Program-made: the position numbers and the translations under genes
In this document: piece by piece, positions 41,422-51,305 of the stretch
How positions within the stretch are numbered: the first letter of the stretch is position 1
Layout: the number at the start of each line of letters is the position of its first letter
NCBI RefSeq assembly: GCF_003075375.1
Contig: NZ_QDFT01000015.1
Coordinates: 1 to 64,000, forward strand
DNA length: 64,000 bases
Direction of reading: 5' to 3'
Source of the DNA: Microbacterium testaceum
GTDB lineage: Bacteria > Actinomycetota > Actinomycetes > Actinomycetales > Microbacteriaceae
The notes under the pieces: generated by a model
What the model was told of the DNA's origin: nothing
Database searches by the model: none
What the model saw: only the letters and a program-made list of their open reading frames with translations

Positions 41422-41631
41422 TCACGCGTGACCGTCCGTCAGAGCTCCGACCTCGACGGGGAAGTCGCGTGCGCGCAGGAACTCCCGCAGGTACCCGACG
41501 TGCTCGTCGCACGCGACCCACACCTTGCGGCGATCGGCGGTGTGGATGCGGGGATTGCGCCAGGTGATCGTCCACGCGGCGGTGTCACGGCATCCGGCCC
41601 GCGAGCACTCGGCGGAGGCGTCGTCCGTCAC
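41422..41631 (-). CDS. small conserved zinc-binding-like protein
   Basis: 69 residues from a GTG overlapping the upstream gene's stop by 4 bp. CSRAGC near the N-terminus and CDEHVGYLREFL further on suggest a CxxxxC...CxxH metal site; TAAWTITWRNPRIH forms the core. Homologues are frequent in Actinobacteria, usually as hypothetical proteins. Function unknown. Confidence 0.78.
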   Translation of the reverse strand: MTDDASAECSRAGCRDTAAWTITWRNPRIHTADRRKVWVACDEHVGYLREFLRARDFPVEVGALTDGHA

Positions 41632-41996
41632 GGACGCGGATCGCGCGGGGCGTCCAGCCGCGGGGTCTCGGCGATGCGGATGACCAGCGGCTCGTCGGAT
41701 GTCGCGACCGTCGGCGCGGCGGGCCGGGGCGCTTCGATCGCGCGCTCGGGGTTGATCGCCGTGGTCTGGGCGGCGTCCTGTCCGACGTTGGCGACGATCA
41801 CCGCCAGGTACGGCAGGAAGATGGCGCCGGCGGCGAAGACGAAGGTGTACCAGCCGTAGGGCTGCACGACCGCCATGGCGATGAAGCACGCGATGCGGAT
41901 CCCCATCATGACCATGTACTTGGCGAAGCGGTTGTCGGCGTCCTCCCGGGGTGCCTTCGGGAGCGACGTCGCAGACTGGGCGCGGTTTGTCTTCAC
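41628..41996 (-). CDS. DUF3099-like membrane protein
   Basis: About 122 residues from the GTG at 41996 (KTNRAQSAT); longer starts reach into a region without coding character. Two hydrophobic helices (about 30-52 and 56-78: MVMMGIRIACFIAMAVVQ, WYTFVFAAGAIFLPYLAVIV), followed by an acidic/Pro tail. The layout matches the actinobacterial DUF3099 family. Translationally coupled to the small zinc-binding-like gene, upstream of SURF1. Confidence 0.75.
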   Translation of the reverse strand: MKTNRAQSATSLPKAPREDADNRFAKYMVMMGIRIACFIAMAVVQPYGWYTFVFAAGAIFLPYLAVIVANVGQDAAQTTAINPERAIEAPRPAAPTVATSDEPLVIRIAETPRLDAPRDPRP

Positions 41997-42147
41997 AGTG
42001 GTCTCAGGGTACGCCCGCAGCGAGAGCGCAGGGTCGGGTGGCGGAACGACTTCTCGACGTCGTGACAACGAGTGCCGGGGGCCGCGTCGGCGCGGGGCGG
42101 GACGGGCTGCGCGTGGCGTTCCCGGGCGTGGGCCCCGGGGGGTGTTC

Positions 42148-42267
42148 GGGTCCCCGACTCGATGGGGGCCGCTCGCGCTGATCCGCCCGAGAGGAACCCG
42201 ACTCGAGGAGGCGGGTCGTGCGGATCCGCGCGAGGGGAACCCGACGCGATGGGGGCGGGTCGCGTCA
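42148..42267. repeat. ~43-bp tandem repeat ending at a stop codon
   Basis: Three degenerate units of about 43-44 bp (GAACCCGAC at 42194 and 42237; a related CCCCGAC at 42152). The last unit includes the stop codon (42265-42267) of the minus-strand DUF4190-like gene. Confidence 0.7.
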
Positions 42268-42993
42268 GACGCCGTAGCCGGAGCTGGTCTCGCCGATCGC
42301 CGCCTGGATGAGGATGATGAAGAAGACGAGCAGCAGCACGCCCAGGGCGAGTGTGACGTAGCCGACGATGAGGCCGGCGACCGCGAGGCCGCGACCCTTC
42401 TCGGCGCGCGCCTTGATCTGCGAGAGCGACATGTGCCCGGTGACGATGCCGACGATCTGACCGATAACGGGCAGGACGAACACGCCGACGATCGACGCGA
42501 TCAGCGACACGATCGCGAGGGTGTTCGTGCGCGCCGGCATCGCGTAGCCGTACCCGCCGGACGTGTAGGCGCCGGACGCGTAGGCGGTGTCGCTCTGGCC
42601 GGAGGTGCTGGGCGTGGCCGCGCCGTACGACGAGGTCCCGGGGGCGAAGGAGCCGTACGCGGGGGCTCCGTAGGTCGAGTTCGCGGATCCGTACGCGGCG
42701 GCGGCGGAACCGGAGGATGACGGGTCGTACGACGGTGCTCCGGAGGACGGGGCGGGGTACGAGGGCGCGTCGTGCGAGGGTGCGCCAGACGACGGTGCTC
42801 CGTACGAGGGAGCCCCGTACGACGGCGCCCCATACGAGGGAGTCCCGGACGAGGAGGATGCCGTTTCCCCCGGCGCGGGGGCGGGCGGCGCCACCGGGTA
42901 GCCGTTCGGCGACGCCGTCGTCTCGGGCCCCGTCGCGGACGCACCGGAGTCGGGCGTGGGCTGGTTCGGGTCGGTCGTACGGTCGTCGCTCAC
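42265..42993 (-). CDS. DUF4190-like membrane protein with Ser/Tyr/Pro-rich repeat N-terminus
   Basis: 242 residues from a GTG preceded by AAAGGG. The first ~140 residues are low complexity with YGAPS repeats (SYGAPSYGAPSYGAPS) and probably disordered. The C-terminal domain has two helices (LAIVSLIASIVGVFVLPVIG and VAGLIVGYVTLALGVLLLVF) with the intervening GHMSLSQIK typical of DUF4190. Function unknown. The 3' end carries a ~43-bp repeat. Confidence 0.85.
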   Translation of the reverse strand: MSDDRTTDPNQPTPDSGASATGPETTASPNGYPVAPPAPAPGETASSSSGTPSYGAPSYGAPSYGAPSSGAPSHDAPSYPAPSSGAPSYDPSSSGSAAAAYGSANSTYGAPAYGSFAPGTSSYGAATPSTSGQSDTAYASGAYTSGGYGYAMPARTNTLAIVSLIASIVGVFVLPVIGQIVGIVTGHMSLSQIKARAEKGRGLAVAGLIVGYVTLALGVLLLVFFIILIQAAIGETSSGYGV

Positions 42994-43138
42994 GGTATCC
43001 CTTTCGTCGCGGACCTCCTCAGCGTTCCAGCGGCCGTCGGCCCCTGTCAAACCCCCGCCGCACGCGGGTTCGCGGTCTCGTCGCCGCGCCGTCGGTAGGC
43101 TGGGGCGGTTCCGTCCCCGCCCGCACAGGAGTCTCACC

Positions 43139-43849
43139 ATGTCCCAGGACCGCGTCGTCGTCGTCACCGGAGGAAACCGGGGGATCGGTCGCGCCATCGC
43201 CGAGCGCTTCGTGGCCGAGGGGTGGAAGGTCGCCGTCACCGCCCGCTCCGGCGAGGGGCCCGAGGGCACGCTCACGGTCCGCGCCGACGTCACCGACGCC
43301 GCGACCGTCGACGCCGCCTTCTCGCAGGTGGAGGCCGAGCTCGGGCCGATCGCCGTGGTCGTCGCCAATGCCGGCGTCACGAAGGACACCCTGCTGCTGC
43401 GCATGAGCGAGGACGACTTCGACAGCGTCGTCAACACCAACCTCGGCGGGGCGTTCCGGGTGGTCAAGCGTGCATCGAAGGGCATGCTGAAGGCGCGCTG
43501 GGGTCGCGTCATCCTCATCTCGAGCGTCGTCGGGCTGTACGGCTCGGCCGGCCAGATCAACTACGCGGCGTCGAAAAGCGCTCTCGTCGGCTTCGCGCGG
43601 TCGCTCACGCGCGAGCTGGGTGGCCGCGGGATCACCGCCAACGTCGTCGCCCCGGGCTTCATCGAGACCGACATGACGGCGGAACTGCCCGCCGACACCC
43701 AGGCCGAGTACAAGAAGAACATCCCGGCCGGACGTTTCGCCTCGGCCGACGAGGTCGCGGGTGTCGTGACGTGGTTGGCCGGAGACGACGCCGCCTACAT
43801 CTCGGGTGCGGTCATCCCGGTCGACGGCGGCCTGGGTATGGGGCACTGA
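43139..43849 (+). CDS. fabG: 3-oxoacyl-ACP reductase-like SDR (FabG family)
   Basis: 236 residues, AGGAG seven bases before the ATG. Classical short-chain dehydrogenase: TGGNRGIGRAIA cofactor motif, NAGVTKD, catalytic Ser in SSVVGLYGSAGQ, YAASK catalytic Tyr/Lys, and the C-terminal ISGAVIPVDGGLGMGH. It matches FabG closely in length and motifs, similar to mycobacterial FabG1. No other fatty-acid synthesis gene is nearby, so the physiological substrate is an inference. TAGGCT (43096-43101) is a probable -10. Confidence 0.9.
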   Translation: MSQDRVVVVTGGNRGIGRAIAERFVAEGWKVAVTARSGEGPEGTLTVRADVTDAATVDAAFSQVEAELGPIAVVVANAGVTKDTLLLRMSEDDFDSVVNTNLGGAFRVVKRASKGMLKARWGRVILISSVVGLYGSAGQINYAASKSALVGFARSLTRELGGRGITANVVAPGFIETDMTAELPADTQAEYKKNIPAGRFASADEVAGVVTWLAGDDAAYISGAVIPVDGGLGMGH

Positions 43850-43929
43850 CGCCCGCGTAGAGCGCTCGGCCGGGCTCGCCGGCTCGCCCCGTCAACCCGG
43901 CTCGCCGGCCCAGTTCGCCGGTTTGCCCC

Positions 43930-44072
43930 GCCGACCTGCCTGACCCGCCCGCCTGGTGCACGTGGCTTACCGGCCCGTGCCGCTGGGCTGCCGCACCCGC
44001 CCGCCTCGCCGGCGTGCCTCGCCGACGCGCCTGACCCGCCCGCCTCGCGGCGTGCCCCGCCGACGCGCCTCA
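43930..44072. repeat. degenerate tandem repeat reaching a stop codon
   Basis: GCCGACxxGCCT occurs at 43930, 44021 and 44059, with GACCCGCCCGCCT after the first two; the 220-bp gap between fabG and the hydrolase is built of these Pro/Arg-like GC blocks. The last unit joins the hydrolase stop (44070-44072). Confidence 0.6.
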
Positions 44073-44759
44073 CTCACTCTCCCCGGCCACCGCCGCGACC
44101 AGCCGCTCGGCGAAGCGTTCGGGCTGTGAGAACTGCGGCCAGTGGCCCGAGTCCAGGTGCACGACCCGCACGTCGTGCAGGCGCTCGTACTCGCGCGCGA
44201 AGGACGGCCACTCGGCGAGCAGCCGTGGGAACGTGTCGGCGTCGAGGCGCCCCGACAGGACCGTCACCGGAATGCCGTACCGCTGCTCGTCGGAGAGGGT
44301 CAACGGCGAGGTCGGTACGCGCCCCGGCACGTCGACCGTGTGCGCGGCGGTGCGCCGGCGGGTGTCGTCGTCGATGTCGGATACGTCATCGTCGTCGAAG
44401 AAGTCCCACCCCGGAAAGTGGACCACGCCGTCCTCGACGGGGAACTCCGAGATCATCGCCCCGGGCGGGGGGACGGCGGTGTCGACCAGCACCACGCGAG
44501 CGACCCGACTGGGGCGCCGATCGGCGGCACCCCACACCACGTTGCCCCCGCCCGAGTGCCCGACGAGGACGACAGGTGCGCCGCGTCGGTCGATCTCTCC
44601 GACGACCGCGTCGACCCAGTCGTCGATGACGAGATCGCCGACGGCGGGCCCCGGGAGGGTAAGGGGGTGGGGGCGGTGCCCCGCGGCGGTGAGGGCGGGC
44701 AGGACCGCGTCCCACGACGACGCGTCGAGCCAGAGACCGGGTACGAGGATGACGTCCAT
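44070..44759 (-). CDS. alpha/beta hydrolase
   Basis: 229 residues from ATG 44759 (MDVILVPGLWLDAS). The nucleophile elbow is GHSGGGN (Ser about 79), and the C-terminal LDSGHWPQFSQPE supplies the catalytic His. An Asp-rich loop (FFDDDDVSDIDDD) is unusual and could bind cations. Probably an esterase-type enzyme; substrate unknown. A -10 (TACGCT) lies six bases before the ATG, so the mRNA is probably leaderless. Confidence 0.85.
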   Translation of the reverse strand: MDVILVPGLWLDASSWDAVLPALTAAGHRPHPLTLPGPAVGDLVIDDWVDAVVGEIDRRGAPVVLVGHSGGGNVVWGAADRRPSRVARVVLVDTAVPPPGAMISEFPVEDGVVHFPGWDFFDDDDVSDIDDDTRRRTAAHTVDVPGRVPTSPLTLSDEQRYGIPVTVLSGRLDADTFPRLLAEWPSFAREYERLHDVRVVHLDSGHWPQFSQPERFAERLVAAVAGESE

Positions 44760-44946
44760 GACGCGAGCGTAGAGCGACCCTCCGACATCGACCAGGTGCG
44801 CACGATCATCGGGTGGATGAACCGTCGGGTCGACCGCGAGCGCGGGGTGGCGTCGGGTCATCTCGACCGTCCCGGCCGGCCCGGACGATGCGCGCCGCAG
44901 CGGCGGTGTTTTGCCCGACGAGTACCGGCTGCGGGCGGGCGTCCGC

Positions 44947-45582
44947 TCAGCGCGGCAGCAGCGGGATGACCTGGGCCAGGTCGACGTCGCCCATCACCAG
45001 ATCGGCACGTCGACGGACCGCCGGCTTGGCGTTAAACGCGAGCCCCAGCCCGGCCGCCGCCATCATCTCGAGGTCGTTGGCCCCGTCGCCGATGGCGAAG
45101 GTGAGCGAGAGGGGGACGTCGTTCTCGCGGGCCCATCGGCGCAGCGTGTCGGCCTTGGCCGCGGCATCCACGATGTCGCCGTCGACGGTGCCCGTGAGGA
45201 CGCCGTCCGTGACGGAGAGGCGGTTCGCGCGCCACACGTCCACACCGAGCTCGGGGGCCACGACGTCGAGCACCTCGTGGAACCCGCCCGAGACGACGCC
45301 GACGACGCCGCCGCGCTCGTGCACGGCGGCGATGAGGTCGCGGACGCCGGGGGTGGGCTCGATCCTCGCGATCGCGCGGGCGAACGCGTCGACGGAGACG
45401 CCGGCGAGCGCGTCGACGCGCGAGCGCAGGCTGGTGGCGAAGTCGACCTCGCCGCGCATCGCGGCCTCGGTCGCCGCGGCGACCTCGGCGCCGCGACCGG
45501 CTTCGTCGGCGAGGAGTTCGATGACCTCGTTGCGGATCAGGGTCGAATCGGCGTCGAGGACGACGAGGAAGCGAGCGGGCAC
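44947..45582 (-). CDS. serB: phosphoserine phosphatase (HAD family)
   Basis: 211 residues, the catalytic core only, without an ACT domain. HAD motifs: LDADSTL (nucleophile Asp), VVSGGFHEV and [10 protein letters not shown]. It removes phosphate from phosphoserine, the last step of serine synthesis. TAGGGT lies seven bases before the GTG, suggesting a leaderless transcript. Divergent from luxS across a 17-bp repeat array. Confidence 0.9.
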   Translation of the reverse strand: MPARFLVVLDADSTLIRNEVIELLADEAGRGAEVAAATEAAMRGEVDFATSLRSRVDALAGVSVDAFARAIARIEPTPGVRDLIAAVHERGGVVGVVSGGFHEVLDVVAPELGVDVWRANRLSVTDGVLTGTVDGDIVDAAAKADTLRRWARENDVPLSLTFAIGDGANDLEMMAAAGLGLAFNAKPAVRRRADLVMGDVDLAQVIPLLPR

Positions 45583-45679
45583 GGCCTCGACCCTAGCGGG
45601 TGCGGCTCCAACGGCCGGACGCCCGGTCCCGGGTGCACCGTCGGTGACGGGATCATCCGGTCGGGCGACACCCGTCCCA

Positions 45680-45815
45680 CGGCGTCTCGCGCCTCACGGC
45701 GTCTCCCGTCTCGCGGCGTCTCCCGCCTCACGGCGTCTTCCGTCCCACGGCGTCACCCGCCTCTCGGCGACACCCCTCCGACGGCGTCCCGCGCCTTGCG
45801 GCGTCACGCGCGGAC
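45680..45815. repeat. 17-bp tandem repeat, eight units, in the serB-luxS divergent region
   Basis: CGGCG begins units at 45680, 45697, 45714, 45731, 45748, 45765, 45782 and 45799, an exact 17-bp period. Consensus register is CGGCGTCTCCCGCCTCA, with most variation in the second half. The array ends about 20 bp before the luxS -10. Confidence 0.9.
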
Positions 45816-45835
45816 CCGGTGTCGGTGCCTCGCCG

Positions 45836-45841
45836 TAGGCT
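45836..45841 (+). promoter_or_regulatory. candidate -10 for luxS
   Basis: TAGGCT, 38 bp before the luxS ATG. AAAAGGA lies at 45866-45872. The 17-bp array sits just upstream of the -35 position. Confidence 0.45.
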
Positions 45842-45879
45842 TTCGGAGTACCGCGCCCTCCCGAGAAAAGGATCCACCC

Positions 45880-46353
45880 ATGGCCGACGTCGAAAGCTTC
45901 ACCCTCGATCACACCGCCGTCCTCGCGCCGTACGTGCGCCTCATCGGCACCGAGTCGGGCCCGCGCGGCGACGTCATCTCGAACTTCGACCTGCGCCTGG
46001 TCCAGCCCAACGAGGGCGAGATCCCCACGGCCGGCCTGCACACCATCGAGCACCTGCTCGCGAGCCTCGTTCGCGACCGCATCGACGGCCTGATCGACAT
46101 CTCGCCGTTCGGCTGCCGCACCGGCTTCCACGTCATCATGTGGGGCGAGCCCGAGGTCGCCGCCCTGGTCGACGCGATCACCGACTCGCTGCGGGCGATC
46201 GCCGAGGACGTCACCTGGGACGACGTTCCCGGCACCGACGCGTTCAGCTGCGGCAACTACCGCGATCACAGCCTGCACAGCGCCCGCGAGTGGTCGAAGG
46301 TCGTCCTCGAGAAGGGCATCTCGCGCGACGCGTTCGCGCGCGTGGGCGTCTGA
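45880..46353 (+). CDS. luxS: S-ribosylhomocysteine lyase LuxS
   Basis: 157 residues. It splits S-ribosylhomocysteine to homocysteine and the AI-2 precursor DPD. The metal-binding HTIEH (about residues 54-58), FGCRTGFH with the catalytic Cys, and the distal CGNYRDHSL ligand Cys are intact. No pfs (SAH nucleosidase) gene is adjacent. In this group LuxS may serve mainly methyl-cycle recycling rather than signalling (inference). Confidence 0.95.
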   Translation: MADVESFTLDHTAVLAPYVRLIGTESGPRGDVISNFDLRLVQPNEGEIPTAGLHTIEHLLASLVRDRIDGLIDISPFGCRTGFHVIMWGEPEVAALVDAITDSLRAIAEDVTWDDVPGTDAFSCGNYRDHSLHSAREWSKVVLEKGISRDAFARVGV

Positions 46354-46370
46354 TCTCGCACCCGGATGCC

Positions 46371-46405
46371 GAAGGGGCGGCGACCATCACGGTCGCCGCC
46401 CCTTC
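46371..46405. terminator. 15-bp-stem hairpin between luxS and glgC
   Basis: A perfect 15-bp stem with a 5-base loop (46371-46385 with 46391-46405), bracketed by CCGGATGCC at 46362 and GGCATCCGG at 46423, which can pair as an outer stem. It serves the convergent luxS and glgC. Confidence 0.8.
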
Positions 46406-46445
46406 GGGTCCGCGGGGGTCTCGGCATCCGGACCCCCGTCGTGTT

Positions 46446-47690
46446 CTAAGCGTGAACGTGCACGTCCTTGCCGACGACGGTGATGCCCGTCTCGGTCACG
46501 GTGAAGCCGCGTGCGATGTCGCGCTCGCGGTCGACGCCGATGGTCGCACCCGGCTCGAGGACGACGTTCTTGTCGAGGATGGCGCGATGGATGCGCGCGC
46601 CCGCCCCGACCTGGACGCTGTCGAACAGGACCGAGTCGGTGATGGTCGATCCACCCCCGGCGAGGGCCCAGGGGCCGACGACGCTGCGCTCGAGGTGCGT
46701 TCCCGACAGCACCGAACCGAGCGACACGATCGAGTCGATCGCGTTGCCGATGCGGCCGACGGAGTCGCGCACGAACTTCGCCGGAGGGGCGTTGAACGTC
46801 TGCGAGAAGATCGGCCAGTCGTCGTTGTACAGGTTGAAGATCGGCAGGGTCGAGATCAGGTCCATGTGCGCGTCGTAGAACGACTCGATCGTGCCGACGT
46901 CGCGCCAGTACGAGCGGTCGCGCGGCGTCGATCCGGGAACGTCGTTGCGCTGGAAGTCGTAGACCGCCGCCTCGCCGCGGTTGACGAAGTAGGGGACGAT
47001 GTCGCCGCCCATGTCGTGCGCCGAGGTCGGCAGCTCGCCGTCGTGGGTCACGGCGTCGACCAGGGCGTCGGCGTCGAAGATGTAGTTGCCCATCGAGGCG
47101 AGCACCTCGTGCGGCGAGTCGGCGAGGCCCGCGGGGTTCTGCGGCTTCTCGAGGAACTCGCGGATCTTCGTCGGGTCGTCGGGGTCGGTGTCGATCACGC
47201 CGAACTGGTTCGCCAGCGCGATCGGCTGACGGATGCCGGCGATCGTCGCCCGCGCGTCCGAGGCGATGTGCGCATCGAGCATCTGCTTGAAGTCCATGCG
47301 GTACACGTGGTCCGCGCCGATGACGACGACGATGTCGGGCTTCTCGTCGCGGATGAGGTTCATCGACTGCAGGATCGCGTCCGCCGAGCCCGAGAACCAC
47401 CGTTTGCCCAGGCGCTGCTGGGCGGGGACGGATGCCACGTACGAGCCGAGCATGGGCGACATGCGCCACGTCTGCGAGATGTGACGGTCGAGGCTGTGCG
47501 ACTTGTACTGGGTGAGCACGACGAGCTGTCGCAGACCCGAATTGATGAGATTCGAGATCGCGAAGTCGATCAGGCGGTACTGGCCGCCGAAGGGGACGGC
47601 GGGTTTTGCGCGGTCCGCCGTCAGGGGCATGAGTCGCTTTCCCTCGCCGCCGGCGAGGATGATTCCGAAGACCTTCGGCGCTGCAGGCAT
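46446..47690 (-). CDS. glgC: glucose-1-phosphate adenylyltransferase
   Basis: 414 residues. It makes ADP-glucose for glycogen synthesis. The N-terminal [13 protein letters not shown] pyrophosphorylase motif, [20 protein letters not shown], the ADHVYRMD and [12 protein letters not shown] motifs are present; the C-terminal left-handed beta-helix shows hexapeptide repeats. Divergent from glgA with 76 bp between starts. TAGTGT lies six bases before the ATG. Confidence 0.96.
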   Translation of the reverse strand: MPAAPKVFGIILAGGEGKRLMPLTADRAKPAVPFGGQYRLIDFAISNLINSGLRQLVVLTQYKSHSLDRHISQTWRMSPMLGSYVASVPAQQRLGKRWFSGSADAILQSMNLIRDEKPDIVVVIGADHVYRMDFKQMLDAHIASDARATIAGIRQPIALANQFGVIDTDPDDPTKIREFLEKPQNPAGLADSPHEVLASMGNYIFDADALVDAVTHDGELPTSAHDMGGDIVPYFVNRGEAAVYDFQRNDVPGSTPRDRSYWRDVGTIESFYDAHMDLISTLPIFNLYNDDWPIFSQTFNAPPAKFVRDSVGRIGNAIDSIVSLGSVLSGTHLERSVVGPWALAGGGSTITDSVLFDSVQVGAGARIHRAILDKNVVLEPGATIGVDRERDIARGFTVTETGITVVGKDVHVHA

Positions 47691-47696
47691 GGCACA

Positions 47697-47702
47697 ACAC
47701 TA
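47697..47702 (-). promoter_or_regulatory. -10 hexamer of glgC, leaderless
   Basis: On the minus strand TAGTGT is followed by TGTGCC and then ATG. Confidence 0.45.
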
Positions 47703-47766
47703 GGGGTCCCGAACGATTGCGGGAACAACTCCACGGCGCGCCTCGCGCTGTACTACGGTTCGTCTC

Positions 47767-48957
47767 ATGCGCGTCGACATCGTGACCAAGGAGTACCCGC
47801 CGGAGATCTACGGGGGAGCCGGAGTCCACGCCACGGAACTGGTCGCCGCGCTCCGCGCCGCCGGTACCGACGTGCAGGTGCGCGCGTTCGGCGCCGAGCG
47901 CGATGCACCCGACACCACGTCCTACGGGGTCCCGGCCGAGCTCGCCGATGCGAACGGGGCGATTCAAACCCTCGGCACCGACCTCGAGATCGTCTCGGAC
48001 GTCGCCGGCGCTGACGTGGTGCACTCGCACACCTGGTACGCGAATTTCGCCGGGCACCTCGCGTCGCTGCTGCACGGCATCCCGCACATCGTCACCGCCC
48101 ACAGTCTGGAGCCGCTGCGTCCCTGGAAGGCCGAGCAGCTCGGCGGCGGGTACGCGGTCTCGAGCTTCATCGAGAAAACCGCTTACGAGGGTGCCGCCGC
48201 GGTCGTCGCGGTGAGCGAGGGCATGCGGCAGGACATCCTGCGCAGCTACCCGTCGCTCGACCCCGACGCCGTGCGCGTGATCTACAACGGCATCGACACC
48301 GCCTCGTGGCATCCGGTGGTCGACGACGACTTCCTCGCCTCGGTCGGGATCGACCCGGAGCGGCCGTCGGTCGTCTTCGTCGGGCGCATCACGCGGCAGA
48401 AGGGTCTGCCGTACCTGCTGCGCGCGGCCGAGCAGCTTCCGCCCGAGGTGCAGCTCGTGCTGTGCGCCGGCGCGCCCGACACCCCGCAGATCATGGCGGA
48501 GGTGCAGGAGCTCGTCCGCGGTCTGCAGGCCACGCGCGACGGCGTCGTCTGGATCGAGCGGCTCCTCCCGCGCGAGGAACTGTGCACGATCCTGACGGCG
48601 GCGACGACCTTCGTGTGCCCGTCGGTGTACGAGCCCCTCGGCATCGTCAACCTCGAGGCCATGGCGTGCGGCGCCGCGGTCGTCGGCACCGCGACAGGCG
48701 GCATCCCCGAGGTCGTCGTCGACGGGGTGACGGGCCGACTCGTGCCGATCGACCAGGTGCAGGACGGGACCGGAACGCCCGTGGACCCCGACCGCTTCGT
48801 CGACGACCTGGCCCGCGTGCTCACCGAAGTTGTGACGGATGCCGACCGCGCCCGCGCCTACGGCGAGGCCGGGCGTCAGCGCGCGGTGGACGACTTCAGC
48901 TGGGCCGCGATCGCCGAGCAGACGGCCGCGCTGTACGCCGAGGTCGCGGGGAAGTAG
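47767..48957 (+). CDS. glgA: glycogen synthase / GT4 glucosyltransferase
   Basis: 396 residues, the shorter actinobacterial GT4 type. N-terminal KEYPPEIYGGAGVHATEL, the FVGRITRQKGLPYLL donor-domain start and the EPLGIVNLEAMACG catalytic Glu motif are visible. It uses ADP-glucose made by GlgC next door. In mycobacteria the homologous enzyme (GlgM) forms maltose-1-phosphate, so that activity is an alternative. Confidence 0.92.
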   Translation: MRVDIVTKEYPPEIYGGAGVHATELVAALRAAGTDVQVRAFGAERDAPDTTSYGVPAELADANGAIQTLGTDLEIVSDVAGADVVHSHTWYANFAGHLASLLHGIPHIVTAHSLEPLRPWKAEQLGGGYAVSSFIEKTAYEGAAAVVAVSEGMRQDILRSYPSLDPDAVRVIYNGIDTASWHPVVDDDFLASVGIDPERPSVVFVGRITRQKGLPYLLRAAEQLPPEVQLVLCAGAPDTPQIMAEVQELVRGLQATRDGVVWIERLLPREELCTILTAATTFVCPSVYEPLGIVNLEAMACGAAVVGTATGGIPEVVVDGVTGRLVPIDQVQDGTGTPVDPDRFVDDLARVLTEVVTDADRARAYGEAGRQRAVDDFSWAAIAEQTAALYAEVAGK

Positions 48958-49146
48958 GCACTGCTCGTCCGGCTCGCCGTGGTCATGGTGACGTCGGCCC
49001 GGTCCAACGCGCTGCGGCGACGTGGGCACGGCTCGCCGCGGCGCGGTGGAGGGGGCGCGTCGCGCCCTGACCGCCGGGGACATCCGGGCCCGTCCGGCCC
49101 GCCGCGACGCGGGCCCCGGCTACCGAGCGAGCGCGCGCTCGGCCGT

Positions 49147-49152
49147 TAGGCT
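49147..49152 (+). promoter_or_regulatory. -10 hexamer, leaderless
   Basis: TAGGCT, six bases (GGGGGC) before the ATG at 49159. The preceding ~200 bp after glgA contain a GC-rich hairpin near 49084-49118 and no gene. Confidence 0.45.
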
Positions 49153-49158
49153 GGGGGC

Positions 49159-49934
<776 letters not shown>

Positions 49935-49941
<7 letters not shown>

Positions 49942-50021
49942 CCCGGCGCGGCTCGGCGGTTCGGGCCGAGGTGGTCTGACCCGGCAGCGCTCGGCCGTTC
50001 GGGTCGGCGTGGTCTGACCGG
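49935..50021. repeat. 38-bp tandem repeat copying a stop-codon region
   Basis: GGTCTGAC begins at 49935, 49973 and 50011 (period 38). The first copy contains the real stop TGA (49939-49941) of the ABC ATPase gene; the others are downstream. Each unit also has CGGxCGTTCGGG-like content. Confidence 0.85.
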
Positions 50022-50070
50022 ACGGCAGGTCGGGGGCCGGCATCCTGTGCGGGACGGGCGACGGGCCTGG

Positions 50071-50153
50071 TAGACTCTCCCGTTGGTGCCTCCGGCGCCG
50101 CAGACTTTGACGTCCTGGCAGAATCCAGGGCACCACTTCTCAAAGGACCTTCC
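50071..50153 (+). promoter_or_regulatory. promoter and structured leader of rpmE2 (candidate L31 leader)
   Basis: TAGACT at 50071-50076 is a likely -10. The ~70-nt leader can form GGTGCC (50085) with GGCACC (50129), enclosing a CCTGG...CCAGG hairpin (50114-50129; one base is shared between the two stems). Actinobacterial L31 genes are known to carry autoregulatory leaders; whether this matches that motif needs a covariance search. Confidence 0.4.
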
Positions 50154-50405
50154 ATGCAGACTGACATCCACCCCACGTACAAGGCCGTCGTGTTCCGCGA
50201 CCTCGGTTCGGGCGACACCTTCCTCACCCGTTCGACCGTCTCGAGCGACAAGACGATCGAGCTCGACGGCGTGGAGTACCCCGTCATCGACGTGGAGATC
50301 TCGTCGGCCTCGCACCCGTTCTACACGGGCAAGCAGCGCATCATGGACTCGGCCGGTCGCGTCGAGAAGTTCAACCAGCGCTTCAAGAACTTCGGCGGTC
50401 GTTGA
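50154..50405 (+). CDS. rpmE2: 50S ribosomal protein L31 type B
   Basis: 83 residues, AAAGGA before the ATG. The zinc-binding CxxC of type A is absent ([31 protein letters not shown]), which makes it type B. Type B copies are often induced by zinc starvation through Zur, but no Zur-like box was recognised. It may therefore be the main L31. Confidence 0.95.
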   Translation: MQTDIHPTYKAVVFRDLGSGDTFLTRSTVSSDKTIELDGVEYPVIDVEISSASHPFYTGKQRIMDSAGRVEKFNQRFKNFGGR

Positions 50406-50426
50406 TCTCAGCGATCACGCGTCGAC

Positions 50427-50455
50427 AGCCCCTCGTCCCTCTGGGACGGGGGGCT
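50427..50455 (+). terminator. intrinsic terminator after rpmE2
   Basis: AGCCCC-T-CGTCCC pairs with GGGACG-G-GGGGCT around a 3-base loop, followed by TTCTC. It begins 21 bp after the stop. Confidence 0.85.
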
Positions 50456-50498
50456 TTCTCGTGGGCGCGAGGGGCGCGTCCCCTGCGCGGGCGTCGTC

Positions 50499-51305
50499 TC
50501 ACATGAGCGTGAGGATCTCGCCGGCGTGCGCGTACGGTCCCAGGTCGGATCGCCGGTCGTTCCACATGGTCTGCTGCCGTCGCGCGGACGCGATCGCGAA
50601 CGGATCGATGTCGACGACGGCGAGTCCCTCGCGTTCGTCGACGCGCGCGATGCGGGTGCCGAGCGGGTCGAAGACGGCGGAGCCGCCGATGAAATCGTGC
50701 GGAGCTCCGACGAGTCCGCTGAAGAAGACGTAGATGCCGTTGTCGAGGGCCCGCGCCGCGTAGTGGAGGTCGCGGCGCTGCTCTCCTCCGGGAAAGTAGG
50801 CGCCGCTGTTGACGTACACGTCCGCACCGGCCGCTGCCGCGGCGGCGGCGTGCTCAGGGAAATTCGCGTCGTAGCAGACGGACAGGGCGATGCGGACCCC
50901 CTTCAGCGTGAAGGTGAAGCCCCGCGTCCCCGGCGTGAAGAGGGCCCGCTCCGGAGCGTAGAGGTGCTGCTTGGCGTAGGCGGCGATCAGCGGGCGGTTC
51001 GGGATGACGAGGACATCCGTCAACGACCGGTGTACCCCGTGGTCGAGGGCGCAGTTCACGATGGCGGCCGTTCCGGTCCGGTCGACACTGCGCTGGATGG
51101 GGGCGAACGGCTCAGGGTCGTCGATGTGGGGGAGCGGACCCGCGAAGACGTCGGTGTCGTACCCCGTCAGGAACGTTTCGGGGAACACCACGAGGTCTGC
51201 CCGCTCGGCCTGTGCCCGGGTGACGAATTCGGCCGCACGGAGCGCGTTGGAGGCGACATCGCCGGGGCGGGCTTCGGCCTGGACGGTGGCGATGCGCAAG
51301 GTCAC
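50499..51305 (-). CDS. nitrilase-superfamily amidohydrolase (carbon-nitrogen hydrolase)
   Basis: 268 residues. The Glu-Lys-Cys triad is present: FPETFLTGYD (Glu about 43), AYAKQHLYAPER (Lys about 113) and LSVCYDANFPE (Cys about 144). The family hydrolyses nitriles, amides or N-carbamoyl compounds; the branch here cannot be settled, though the short form suggests an amidase or omega-amidase-like enzyme. It starts with a GTG and stands alone. Confidence 0.88.
   Translation of the reverse strand: MTLRIATVQAEARPGDVASNALRAAEFVTRAQAERADLVVFPETFLTGYDTDVFAGPLPHIDDPEPFAPIQRSVDRTGTAAIVNCALDHGVHRSLTDVLVIPNRPLIAAYAKQHLYAPERALFTPGTRGFTFTLKGVRIALSVCYDANFPEHAAAAAAAGADVYVNSGAYFPGGEQRRDLHYAARALDNGIYVFFSGLVGAPHDFIGGSAVFDPLGTRIARVDEREGLAVVDIDPFAIASARRQQTMWNDRRSDLGPYAHAGEILTLM

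Noticed and set aside
50071..50134. tRNA-like fold in the rpmE2 leader
   Set aside because: GGTGCC/GGCACC ends suggested an acceptor stem, but no anticodon arm or T-loop consensus follows.
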